NCBI GenBank assembly: GCA_018240935.1
Contig: JAFEEV010000203.1
Coordinates: 1-22,217 of the forward strand
From: Pseudomonadota bacterium
Lineage (GTDB): Bacteria; Pseudomonadota; Gammaproteobacteria; Burkholderiales; Nitrosomonadaceae
DNA: 22,217 nucleotides
Direction: 5' to 3'
Positions 8,248 through 15,186 of this stretch are shown here, piece by piece. Position 1 is the stretch's first letter. Every line of letters begins with the position of its first letter. Under the pieces are notes generated by a model. That model saw only the letters and a list, made by a program, of their open reading frames with translations, was not told the DNA's origin and did not search any database. A program made the translations under genes and the position numbers.

Positions 8248-8862
8248 TTATTTACCTTTCACTTGCTTTGCCAATTCTTCTTCATCCAGATAGCGGAATG
8301 TCTTCGCGATCGCATCGAATACTAATTTTCCATCCGCACCGGGAACGATAGCGATGTCATTTAACGTGACAATCCGTGACAATCGCGCAACATCGCTGGC
8401 AAAAGCGCCAATATCGTGGTAACCGCCGGTTACCCGGATGGAAACCGGAAGTTCGGCATAAAATGCATTGATCGTTTCCTTTTCGGCCGGCTTGAATAAT
8501 TCAAACTGCAACCCTCTACCCAGACCCGCCTGATTGATATCGATCAGCAACGCTTCCATTTCCGATTTATCAGGAAGCTGCTTCAGCATGGCGCTCAGCG
8601 ATTGTTCGATTTCTTCCAATTGCACGCGCAGCGCCGGCAAATTGACCGCGCTTCTTTTTTTAATCAAATAAGTATTTTTTAATGTTTCTTCTTCCGCGCG
8701 GATCTTTTCCAGCATATCGGTCTGTTCTTGCCACACCAGAAAATGGCCGGCAATAACGATGGCAATGAACAAAATGACCAAAGCGCCAATTTTAATCGGT
8801 GCCGGCCAATTTCCCGCTTGATTGATATCAAGCTGGCGCAATTCCATGAGTAGATCATTCAT
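8248..8862 (-). CDS. pilO: Type IV pilus alignment protein PilO
   Basis: Inner-membrane protein that dimerises with PilN through a periplasmic coiled coil and ferredoxin-like domain, as part of the PilMNOP alignment complex. The 204-residue protein has a short cytoplasmic N-terminus, one transmembrane helix (about 26-46, IGALVILFIAIVIAGHFLVW), a coiled-coil stretch (about 50-105, LEKIRAEEETLKN onward) and a mixed alpha/beta C-terminal domain (FELFKPAEKETINAFYAELP, VTGGYHDIGAF). The latter motif is typical of PilO. Nine bases separate its start from the pilN stop. Confidence 0.94.
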   Translation of the reverse strand: MNDLLMELRQLDINQAGNWPAPIKIGALVILFIAIVIAGHFLVWQEQTDMLEKIRAEEETLKNTYLIKKRSAVNLPALRVQLEEIEQSLSAMLKQLPDKSEMEALLIDINQAGLGRGLQFELFKPAEKETINAFYAELPVSIRVTGGYHDIGAFASDVARLSRIVTLNDIAIVPGADGKLVFDAIAKTFRYLDEEELAKQVKGK

Positions 8863-8871
8863 ACCGTAGCC

Positions 8872-9462
8872 TTACGATTTTCCAGGAAGATTGGAAAGCG
8901 GTTTCTGTGCATCATCGAGCGATGTCCGTCTCAGTTTTACTCTCATGTTAAATTCATTCTGGCGGATGTTATTGACCGTCATCGCCTTAATTTCGATTAA
9001 CAGCGGTGACTCAAGCCAGGGCGATGATTCCAGATTACGCATCAGCATCGATATCCAGGCGTTGGATTGCGCATACCCCATAAGGGTAATGTTCTGATCA
9101 TTCTGCTTAACGCTTTGCAAATACACACCGTCGGGAAGCAATCGCACCAGTTGATCGAGCAAATGCACCACTTCGGAGCGGCTATTCTGTAATGTTTCGA
9201 CAACATGCTTGCGCGCCAGCAATTCCTGGGTTTGCGACTTTATGTTGCGGATTTCAGCAATCTCGCTGTCCAAAACGGCAATGCGGCTCTGCAAAAATTG
9301 ATTACGGGCATTCTGATACTCTATGTTGCCCGCAATGAAGGTATAAACGCCCCACACAACCAGGATTCCCAAAAAACTCACTGCGCCCGCCAGAATCGCA
9401 ATCTGTTGTTGCCTGGCTTTACGCTTCAGTTCGCGATGAGGGAGCAGATTGATGCGGATCAT
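8872..9462 (-). CDS. pilN: Type IV pilus assembly protein PilN
   Basis: Bitopic inner-membrane partner of PilO. Its cytoplasmic N-terminal peptide docks into PilM. The start is the ATG at 9462, which overlaps the pilM stop as ATGA and gives the hallmark N-terminus MIRINLLPHRE, the conserved PilM-binding INLLP motif at residues 4-8. The open frame upstream to 9642 lies inside pilM and has no PilN character. One transmembrane helix spans about 21-45. A coiled coil (about 46-95) and a small alpha/beta domain (about 100-185) follow. Total 196 residues, normal for PilN. Confidence 0.95.
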   Translation of the reverse strand: MIRINLLPHRELKRKARQQQIAILAGAVSFLGILVVWGVYTFIAGNIEYQNARNQFLQSRIAVLDSEIAEIRNIKSQTQELLARKHVVETLQNSRSEVVHLLDQLVRLLPDGVYLQSVKQNDQNITLMGYAQSNAWISMLMRNLESSPWLESPLLIEIKAMTVNNIRQNEFNMRVKLRRTSLDDAQKPLSNLPGKS

Positions 9463-10562
9463 GACGGATCGAAACTGCGTAGCGCCAGACCGCACGCGAT
9501 TAAAAGAGACGGCGCATCCTGATTCAATTGGCGCGAAATGATGCGGCTCGATAGCTCCATGCCGGCGAAGGGATTGATCACGAGTGTGCTGACTTGGGTG
9601 CGCGCCGCGATGATGGCGTCCAATCCGGGAATAACAGCGCATCCACCGGCGATGAAAATGTAATTAACTTCGGTATATTGCGTCGAGGTGTAAAAGAACT
9701 GAATGGCGCGCATGACTTCAATCGCCAGCGTCTCGCAAAAGGGTTGCAATACTTCCGCCTGGTAATTTCCCGGTAGATTCCCGCCGCGTTTGGCGGTTTC
9801 CGATTCCTCCAGGGATAGATTGAATTGATTATGAATCTCCTGGGTCAGCTGATCGCCGCCAAAATGCTGATCGCGCGTGTACAACGACTCGCCGTTCAGC
9901 AGCACATTCACTTTCATGACGGTCGCGCCAATATCGACGAGCGCTATCACCCGGTCTTTTCCGCCATCCGGCAGTTGATTCAGCGTCAATTCAAATGCCG
10001 ATTGTGCCGCGTACGGCTCAACATCCATCACGACCGTTTTAAGACCAGCCGCAAGTGCGGCAGCCACGCGATCCTCCACTTTTTCTTTGCGCGAAGCTGC
10101 AATGAGAACTTCGACTTCGTCCGGATTATCCGGAGCAGTCCGGGTAACTTGAAAATCCAAATCAACTTCATCCAACGGGAAGGGAATATATTGACTGGCC
10201 TCATTTTCCACTTGAAAAACCAGGTCTTCCTCCCGCTGTCCGGCCGGCACTACAATTTTCTTGGTAATTACATCCGTTGCGGGTAGCGCCAAGGCCACAT
10301 TCTTCTGGCGCGTCCCCATACGCTTCCAGCTGCGTTGCAAACTCTCGGTCACCGCTTCCATATTGGCAATTGCACCGTCCTGCACGGCATCAGCCGGCAA
10401 AGATTCGATGACATAGCGTTCTATGCGGTAGGGATTATTGCCTTTGCCGGCCATGGATAACTCAACCATCTTTACCGATGAAGAGCTAATATCCACACCG
10501 ATTAATGACGGCGACTTCAACTTCAGGAAGTCTAAATTGATTTCAAAATTTCCCTTGAACAT
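9459..10562 (-). CDS. pilM: Type IV pilus actin-like protein PilM
   Basis: Cytoplasmic actin/FtsA-fold ATPase that forms the inner ring of the type IV pilus alignment complex by binding the PilN N-terminus. The 367-residue protein shows the first phosphate loop IGVDISSSSVKMVELS (about 21-36), the PAGQREEDLVFQVENEA segment with the conserved E-A-x-Q-Y-I-P-F stretch typical of PilM, a second phosphate motif LVDIGATVMKVNV (about 208-220) and an adenosine-side motif IAGGCAVIPGLD (near 300). First gene of the pil operon, divergent from ponA across a 219-base gap. Its stop overlaps the pilN start. Confidence 0.96.
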   Translation of the reverse strand: MFKGNFEINLDFLKLKSPSLIGVDISSSSVKMVELSMAGKGNNPYRIERYVIESLPADAVQDGAIANMEAVTESLQRSWKRMGTRQKNVALALPATDVITKKIVVPAGQREEDLVFQVENEASQYIPFPLDEVDLDFQVTRTAPDNPDEVEVLIAASRKEKVEDRVAAALAAGLKTVVMDVEPYAAQSAFELTLNQLPDGGKDRVIALVDIGATVMKVNVLLNGESLYTRDQHFGGDQLTQEIHNQFNLSLEESETAKRGGNLPGNYQAEVLQPFCETLAIEVMRAIQFFYTSTQYTEVNYIFIAGGCAVIPGLDAIIAARTQVSTLVINPFAGMELSSRIISRQLNQDAPSLLIACGLALRSFDPS

Positions 10563-10593
10563 TGTTCAGTTAGAAGCGATACTCGCGCATTGA

Positions 10594-10599
10594 ATTATA
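10594..10599 (-). promoter_or_regulatory. Candidate -10 box for the pilMNOPQ operon
   Basis: On the minus strand this reads TATAAT exactly, 32 bases ahead of the pilM ATG. No good -35 hexamer is found at 16-18 bases, so this is a partial sigma70-type call. In an AT-rich gap a consensus -10 can arise by chance. Confidence 0.35.
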
Positions 10600-10643
10600 A
10601 ATTACCCTATTCAGGATTAATATCTACAAGCTATTCTTAAATC

Positions 10644-10663
10644 GAATAAATTCAAATTTATTC
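10644..10663. repeat. 9-2-9 inverted repeat between pilM and ponA
   Basis: GAATAAATT and AATTTATTC are perfect 9-bp inverted arms separated by two bases (CA). The repeat lies in the divergent pilM-ponA promoter region, 81 bases upstream of pilM and 118 bases upstream of ponA. It has the size and symmetry of a dimeric regulator's operator, but it is purely AT-rich apart from the outer bases, so a chance or structural origin is possible. Confidence 0.4.
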
Positions 10664-10741
10664 AGCAGATTGAGAAAACTGCTGTTGATTCTGACAGAAC
10701 CTGGAAAACCCTATTCAAAGAAAAACAGTAAATATACCCCC

Positions 10742-10747
10742 TATAAT
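10742..10747 (+). promoter_or_regulatory. Candidate -10 box for ponA
   Basis: An exact TATAAT, 34 bases upstream of the ponA ATG, would give a leader of roughly 27 bases. The best -35-like hexamer nearby (TTCAAA, 10714-10719) has an overlong 22-base spacer, so only the -10 element is supported. Confidence 0.35.
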
Positions 10748-10781
10748 TTTGTATTTTAACCGTTTCATTACCTAATTATCC

Positions 10782-13100
10782 ATGTTTGCTCGCTGGTTGT
10801 ACTATTTTTTTATCACATTGTCCGCTTTGGGTTTGATTGGTGTGCTGCTGGCCGGTTTTGCCGGGCTGGTTATCTACTCGAATTTGCCGTCGCTCGATAC
10901 ACTGACCGATTACCGCCCGAAAATACCGTTGCGCATTTATAGCGATGAAGGGCAGCTGATCGGCGAATTCGGTGCGGAACGCAGAAATGTCGTGAGTATT
11001 TCCGAAGTGCCGGAACGTCTTAAGCAGGCGATTCTTGCGGCGGAAGACGACCGTTTTTATGAACACGGCGGCGTTGACTATCTGGGAGTATTGCGCGCGG
11101 CCTATTCCAATTTTTCTGCAGGCAGTGTGCGCCAGGGCGCCAGCACGATCACCATGCAGGTTGCGCGCAATTTTTTTCTGACCCGGGAAAAAACAATCAC
11201 CCGGAAACTCAGTGAAGCGCTGCTGGCGTTCAAAATTGAACACAGTCTCAGCAAAGACAAAATCCTGGAACTGTACGTCAATCAAATCTATCTCGGGCAT
11301 CGCAGTTATGGTTTCGCAGCGGCTGCAAACACCTATTTCGGAAAATCCCTGCAAGAGATCAATATTGCCGAAGCCGCCATGCTGGCGGGATTGCCCAAAG
11401 CACCTTCAAGCTACAACCCCATCAGTAATCCCAAGCGGGCCAAAAACCGGCAGCTTTATGTCTTGGGCCGGCTTCATAAACTGAATTACATTTCCAGCGA
11501 AGAACTGAGCGAACTGGAAAAGCAACCTATCGCCATAAAGAAACAATCGACAGCTTTTGCCATGCGCGCTGAGTATGTTGCCGAAATGGTCCGGCAGGTA
11601 ATTTACGACCGTTACCAGGAAGAAACCTACGACAAAGGCATCAAAGTCTATACGACATTGCGCCAATTGGATCAGGAAGCAGCTTATCAAGCGTTGCGCA
11701 AAAACGTCATCGAATACGACAGACGCCGCGGTTACCGCGGCCCCGAAGGTTATGTCGACCTGGCCAAATACGGCGCCAATCAGGAGAAAACGCTGGATGA
11801 CGCGCTGGACGAAATCAATGACAGCGATGATATTTACGCAGCCATTGTATTGACCGCCAAATCCAATGCCGTCCAAGCTTATAAGAAAGGGGGGGAAATT
11901 ATTGAAATTACCGGCGAGGGATTAAAATTCGCGCAGAAATTTCTGGCCGATAAAAAAGATCCCGGTAAAAAATACATCATCCCCGGTTCCATAATTCGTA
12001 TCCAGAAAAATCAGAAAAATATCTGGCATATTGCCCAATTACCGGAAATTGAAGCCGGGCTTGTATCGCTAGATCCTAACGATGGCGCTATTCATGCATT
12101 AATCGGCGGATTCGATTTTTATAAAAATCAATTCAACCATGTCACCCAAGCGTGGCGGCAACCGGGTTCGAGCTTTAAACCGTTCATTTATTCCGCAGCC
12201 TTGGAAAAGGGCTTCACACCGGCCACCATCATTAACGATGCCCCGCTCTCGTTCAGCGCCGCACAAACCGGCAGTCAATCGTGGGAACCGAAAAATTTCG
12301 ATGGAAAGTTCGAGGGACCGATGCGCATGCGCACTGCGCTAACAAAATCAAAAAATCTGGTTTCGATCCGGATCTTGCAAGCGATCGGCATTCAGTACGC
12401 GCAAGATTACATAACCCGGTTCGGTTTCGATGCCAGCCGGCATCCGCCCTATTTACCAATGTCGCTTGGCTCGGGTTCCGTAACCCCGATGCAAATGGCT
12501 GCGGGATATGCTGTTTTTGCTAATGGCGGTTTTCGTGTCGCGCCTTATTTCATCAAAAAAATTGAAGATGAGAAAGGCAATATCATCGAACAATTTCAAC
12601 CCGTATCCGTCACCAATGGCGCAAAGCGTGTCATCGATCCGCGCAACGCATTTATCATGACCAGCATGATGCAAGATGTCATCAATCACGGTACCGCTGT
12701 CAAAGCAAGACAATTGGGACGCACCGATTTAGCCGGGAAAACCGGTACCACCAGTAATTTTGTCGATGCGTGGTTCTGCGGCTTTCAGAAAGACTTAGTG
12801 ACCATCGCCTGGACCGGATATGACGAACCGAAATCGCTGGGAAATAACGAAACTGGCGGACGCGTCGCCTTACCGATATGGATGGATTACATGGGACCTG
12901 TCCTGAAAGGCGTGCCGATGGCCGAATACAGACCGCCGAATGGAGTCGTTACCGCAAAAATTAATTCGGCTACAGGATTCAGGGAATCCGGCGGCGACAT
13001 GACTGAATTCTTCTTTAGCGAACAACTTCCGCCGCTAAATGAGAGTCCGATTGAACAGACGCCAAAAGACACCAGAGAAGTGCAGGATCAATTATTCTAG
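10782..13100 (+). CDS. mrcA: Penicillin-binding protein 1A (bifunctional transglycosylase/transpeptidase)
   Basis: Class A PBP, also called ponA, that polymerises lipid II and cross-links peptidoglycan on the periplasmic side of the inner membrane. The 772-residue protein has a short cytoplasmic tail and a transmembrane helix (about 8-32). The GT51 transglycosylase domain contains the catalytic glutamate in EDDRFYEHGG (Glu88) and RQGASTITMQVARN (117-130). A PBP1a-type OB insertion (about 310-425) follows. In the transpeptidase domain SxxK is Ser463/Lys466 (PGSSFKP), SxN is SKN at 523-525 and KTG is at 653-655 (GKTGTTSNFVDAWF). All three catalytic motifs are intact. Divergent from pilM, the arrangement seen in many beta- and gammaproteobacteria. 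Monocistronic here. Confidence 0.96.
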   Translation: MFARWLYYFFITLSALGLIGVLLAGFAGLVIYSNLPSLDTLTDYRPKIPLRIYSDEGQLIGEFGAERRNVVSISEVPERLKQAILAAEDDRFYEHGGVDYLGVLRAAYSNFSAGSVRQGASTITMQVARNFFLTREKTITRKLSEALLAFKIEHSLSKDKILELYVNQIYLGHRSYGFAAAANTYFGKSLQEINIAEAAMLAGLPKAPSSYNPISNPKRAKNRQLYVLGRLHKLNYISSEELSELEKQPIAIKKQSTAFAMRAEYVAEMVRQVIYDRYQEETYDKGIKVYTTLRQLDQEAAYQALRKNVIEYDRRRGYRGPEGYVDLAKYGANQEKTLDDALDEINDSDDIYAAIVLTAKSNAVQAYKKGGEIIEITGEGLKFAQKFLADKKDPGKKYIIPGSIIRIQKNQKNIWHIAQLPEIEAGLVSLDPNDGAIHALIGGFDFYKNQFNHVTQAWRQPGSSFKPFIYSAALEKGFTPATIINDAPLSFSAAQTGSQSWEPKNFDGKFEGPMRMRTALTKSKNLVSIRILQAIGIQYAQDYITRFGFDASRHPPYLPMSLGSGSVTPMQMAAGYAVFANGGFRVAPYFIKKIEDEKGNIIEQFQPVSVTNGAKRVIDPRNAFIMTSMMQDVINHGTAVKARQLGRTDLAGKTGTTSNFVDAWFCGFQKDLVTIAWTGYDEPKSLGNNETGGRVALPIWMDYMGPVLKGVPMAEYRPPNGVVTAKINSATGFRESGGDMTEFFFSEQLPPLNESPIEQTPKDTREVQDQLF

Positions 13101-13145
13101 GAAAGCTCTTAAACGCTTCCATTGAAATCACAGGTCCAACATGCC

Positions 13146-13174
13146 TGCAATTTTACTTGCAAGCTGCATTTTTT
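13146..13174 (+). terminator. Weak candidate terminator downstream of ponA
   Basis: TGCAA/TTGCA (13146-13150 with 13157-13161) or, alternatively, TGCA/TGCA around AGC (13158-13168) can form a short stem that runs straight into six T residues (13169-13174). The stems are only 4-5 bp, so the call is tentative, but position and orientation fit the end of the ponA transcript 45 bases after its stop. Confidence 0.3.
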
Positions 13175-13223
13175 ACCTGGTTCCACCCTGATAGCCGTTA
13201 CAGAGTTTCTTCCTTAGTGCAAC

Positions 13224-13352
13224 GCTGATTAATCCGGCAAATGAGATGAAGCGCGTGGTGCACGGAACACAGCAATCAAGACATATCAACAAGATAGATC
13301 AGAGAGCGAGTACCGTGCGACGAAGTGATTTGCTCGTATAGTCTTAATCAGC
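13224..13352. repeat. Nested inverted-repeat element (MITE-like or insertion-sequence remnant)
   Basis: Three pairs of complementary arms nest in the ponA-hemB gap. The outer pair is GCTGATTAA (13224-13232) with TTAATCAGC (13344-13352). The middle pair is GCAAAT (13237-13242) with ATTTGC (13328-13333). The inner pair is GCACGG (13260-13265) with CCGTGC (13313-13318). Order and rough symmetry suggest one degraded long hairpin of about 130-155 bp. Sequence just outside the outer arms also partly matches (AA preceding GCTGATTAA on both sides, one base removed). No open frame of meaning lies inside and no clear target duplication was found. It could be a miniature inverted-repeat transposable element, a solo remnant of an insertion sequence, or an intergenic REP-like unit. 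Confidence 0.4.
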
Positions 13353-13378
13353 ATTTCCTCAGGCCGCCCCGCGCACCT

Positions 13379-14383
13379 TTATCCCTTTTTTAACCACTTG
13401 GCAGCTTCTACAGCATAATAAGTCAATATCCCATCGGCCCCAGCGCGTTTGAATGAAAGCAGCGCTTCCAATACGCAGGCCTCTTCATTGAGCCAGCCAT
13501 TAATTGCAGCCGCTTTAAGCATGGCATATTCACCACTTACCTGATAGACAAATGTCGGTGCGCCATACTGGTCCTTCACGCGACGCACAATGTCGAGATA
13601 AGGCATACCCGGCTTGATCATCACCATATCCGCTCCTTCATTCAAATCCAGTCCGACTTCCCATAGGGCCTCATCGGAATTTGCCGGATCCATCTGATAG
13701 GTATATTTGTTCCCAGCGCCAAGATTCGCCGCAGATCCAACCGCATCACGGAATGGTCCATAAAAACTGGAAGCATACTTTGCGGAATAAGCCAGTATGC
13801 GTGTATGAATAAACTGCTGGCTATCCAAACTGTTCCGGATCGACGCAATACGGCCATCCATCATGTCGGAAGGCGCCACAACGTCTGCTCCCGCTTGCGC
13901 ATGTACCAGCGCTTGCTGACACAGAACATTCACCGTCTCATCATTCATGACGTAACCGCGCTCATCAATCAAACCATCTTGACCGTGACTGGTATAGGGA
14001 TCCAGCGCAATATCGGTTATGACCCCCAGCTCGGGAAAATTCTTCTTCAATTGCCTGACGACTCTAGGCACCAATCCATCCGGATTATAAGCTTCGCTTG
14101 CGGTCAGATTTTTAAGCCCGGTTTCAATCACCGGGAAAATTGCAAGTGCCGGAATACCCAACTGCAAACATTCTTCTGCTTGTACCATCAATAGATCCAG
14201 GCTTTGCCTGACAACACCCGGCATTGATTGAACATCCTCAGTGCGATTTTTACCATCCAATACAAAAACAGGATAAATCAAATCATCTACGTGAAGATAT
14301 GATTCTTGCATGAGACGACGGGAAAATTGATCACGACGCATGCGCCGCATTCTTTTTTGCGGAAACTGACTGAAAGAAAACAT
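13379..14383 (-). CDS. hemB: Delta-aminolevulinic acid dehydratase (porphobilinogen synthase) HemB
   Basis: Condenses two 5-aminolevulinate molecules to porphobilinogen, the second common step of tetrapyrrole synthesis. The 334-residue protein has the N-terminal arm FPQKRMRRMRRDQFSRRL, the metal-site region LDPYTSHGQDG (127-137) with Asp in place of the Cys triad of zinc enzymes (a magnesium-type site), the first active-site lysine Lys202 (AYSAKYASSFYGPF) and the Schiff-base lysine Lys257 (MVMIKPGMPYLD). The ATG at 14383 is preceded by a pyrimidine-rich run with no recognisable Shine-Dalgarno sequence. The next in-frame ATG (codon 12) would cut the conserved arm. Probably monocistronic. A high heme demand would fit an ammonia oxidiser (inference). 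Confidence 0.95.
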   Translation of the reverse strand: MFSFSQFPQKRMRRMRRDQFSRRLMQESYLHVDDLIYPVFVLDGKNRTEDVQSMPGVVRQSLDLLMVQAEECLQLGIPALAIFPVIETGLKNLTASEAYNPDGLVPRVVRQLKKNFPELGVITDIALDPYTSHGQDGLIDERGYVMNDETVNVLCQQALVHAQAGADVVAPSDMMDGRIASIRNSLDSQQFIHTRILAYSAKYASSFYGPFRDAVGSAANLGAGNKYTYQMDPANSDEALWEVGLDLNEGADMVMIKPGMPYLDIVRRVKDQYGAPTFVYQVSGEYAMLKAAAINGWLNEEACVLEALLSFKRAGADGILTYYAVEAAKWLKKG

Positions 14384-14571
14384 AAGAAAAGAGAAATAAA
14401 AAATAAGATAAAAAAAATCTATTGCTTAGTGGAACTAATTCAGACATTAACCTCTCTTAGCAAAGGACATCTTGATCGTCCCCCTGTCTTTCCTCCCTGA
14501 GACAGGGCCTTAAGAAGTGATATTAAGGCGATTCCCCCCCGGTTTTACTCCCCTTTAACCGGGGGTTTTTT
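14384..14571. other. Structured intergenic region between hemB and engB
   Basis: 188 bases. The hemB-proximal part (14384-14420) is very A-rich on the plus strand and would be the U/C-rich hemB leader on the minus strand. The engB-proximal part holds three consecutive stem-loops described separately. No strong promoter pair is visible in either direction. On the plus strand TTGCTT (14422-14427), 17 bases before CATTAA (14445-14450), is the best weak match. Confidence 0.6.
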
Positions 14572-14572
14572 T
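14482..14572 (+). ncRNA. Candidate small RNA with three stem-loops, transcribed toward engB
   Basis: Three stems follow one another on the plus strand. Stem 1 is CCCTGTCT (14482-14489) with AGACAGGG (14500-14507), around the loop TTCCTCCCTG. Stem 2 is CCTTAA (14508-14513) with TTAAGG (14523-14528). Stem 3 is a 9-bp GC-rich terminator ending in seven T residues. The poly-T tract gives the plus-strand direction, yet no plus-strand protein gene precedes it: the nearest plus-strand gene ends at 13100, with the antisense hemB between. The first loop contains UUCCUCCC, complementary to a Shine-Dalgarno core, as in many base-pairing small RNAs. The 5' end is not determined; a start anywhere from about 14455 to 14480 is possible. 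Alternative: simply a terminator read by transcripts crossing hemB. Confidence 0.5.
14536..14572 (+). terminator. Strong Rho-independent terminator (plus strand)
   Basis: CCCCCGGTT (14536-14544) pairs perfectly with AACCGGGGG (14557-14565) around a 12-base loop, and seven T residues follow directly (14566-14572). On the minus strand the hairpin is followed by GGGAATCG, not a T run, so it would not serve engB as an intrinsic terminator of the classical type. The last T of the tract is also part of the engB stop codon. Confidence 0.85.
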
Positions 14573-15186
14573 CAACCCTCTTCAAGAATTCGAGCGGAAT
14601 TTAACCATTCGTTTATGACAGTCGCTGCATTTTCAACGCCACTGCCAGCTAAACTAGAAAACAACTGCACAGTACATCCCGGATAAGATTTATTCAAATA
14701 TTGAGTGACCGCTTGCAATGTCATGTGCGCTTTCTGCTTACTTAACTTATCAGCTTTAGTCAATAAAATATGAACAGCTTTCCCTGTCGGCACAAACCAA
14801 TTCAGCATTTGAATATCAAGCGCTTTTAATGGATGCCGGATGTCCATAATCAACACCAATCCTTTAAGCGCTTTTCGTGTTTGTAAATATTGCTCCAATA
14901 ACCCTTGCCAGTGCTGACGCACACTATCGGGAACTTTAGCGTAACCGTATCCAGGTAAATCAACAATAAACTGATTTTCCTTTAATTGGAAGAAATTAAT
15001 ATGCTGTGTGCGTCCAGGAGTTTTACTGACAAAAGCCAAGCGATTTTTATTTGCAAGTGTATTGATCGCACTTGATTTACCCGCATTAGATCTTCCAGCA
15101 AAAGCTATTTCTATACCCGAATGCTCTGGCAAGTCACGAATATCATTGATTGATGTGTAGAAAATTGCATTCTGAAATGGAATCAT
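14572..15186 (-). CDS. engB: Ribosome-biogenesis GTP-binding protein EngB (YihA/YsxC)
   Basis: Essential small GTPase implicated in assembly of the large ribosomal subunit; also named yihA or ysxC. With the ATG at 15186 it has 204 residues. Numbered from that start, the P-loop GRSNAGKS is at 31-38, the switch II motif DLPGYGYAKV at 76-85 and the base-specificity motif TKAD at 143-146. PGRTQHINFF (58-67) is the family's G2 region. The start ATG shares bases with the coaX stop (TGATG); a GTG one codon upstream (15189) is a less likely alternative. Last gene of birA-coaX-engB. Its stop codon touches the T tract of the oppositely oriented terminator. Confidence 0.95.
   Translation of the reverse strand: MIPFQNAIFYTSINDIRDLPEHSGIEIAFAGRSNAGKSSAINTLANKNRLAFVSKTPGRTQHINFFQLKENQFIVDLPGYGYAKVPDSVRQHWQGLLEQYLQTRKALKGLVLIMDIRHPLKALDIQMLNWFVPTGKAVHILLTKADKLSKQKAHMTLQAVTQYLNKSYPGCTVQLFSSLAGSGVENAATVINEWLNSARILEEG

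Larger units (their letters stand above)
13101..13378. other. Non-coding gap between convergent ponA and hemB
   Basis: 278 bases with no credible gene on either strand. It holds the weak terminator candidate near 13146-13174 and the nested inverted repeats at 13224-13352. Its base composition is intermediate between the GC-rich left and the AT-rich right of the window. No Rho-independent terminator for hemB is visible on the minus strand. Confidence 0.6.

Noticed and set aside
9463..9642. Upstream extension of pilN by 60 codons
   Set aside because: It overlaps pilM coding sequence and lacks family similarity. The INLLP motif must lie at the N-terminus, which fixes the start at 9462.
13101..13378. 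Transposase gene or tRNA in the ponA-hemB gap
   Set aside because: No open frame with transposase motifs and no cloverleaf with an anticodon arm or the T-loop GTTCRA pattern was found; only inverted repeats are supported.
14306..14500. Plus-strand open frame of 64 codons across the hemB start and leader
   Set aside because: The product is a Lys/Ile-rich low-complexity peptide starting inside hemB antisense sequence, with no ribosome-binding site. The downstream structure argues for RNA, not protein.
14482..14528. Stem-loops 1 and 2 as a riboswitch or attenuator of hemB on the minus strand
   Set aside because: On the minus strand the hairpins lie more than 95 bases before hemB, with no T run or sequestered ribosome-binding site near its start, and no known riboswitch core was recognised. 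The poly-T tract fits the plus strand instead.
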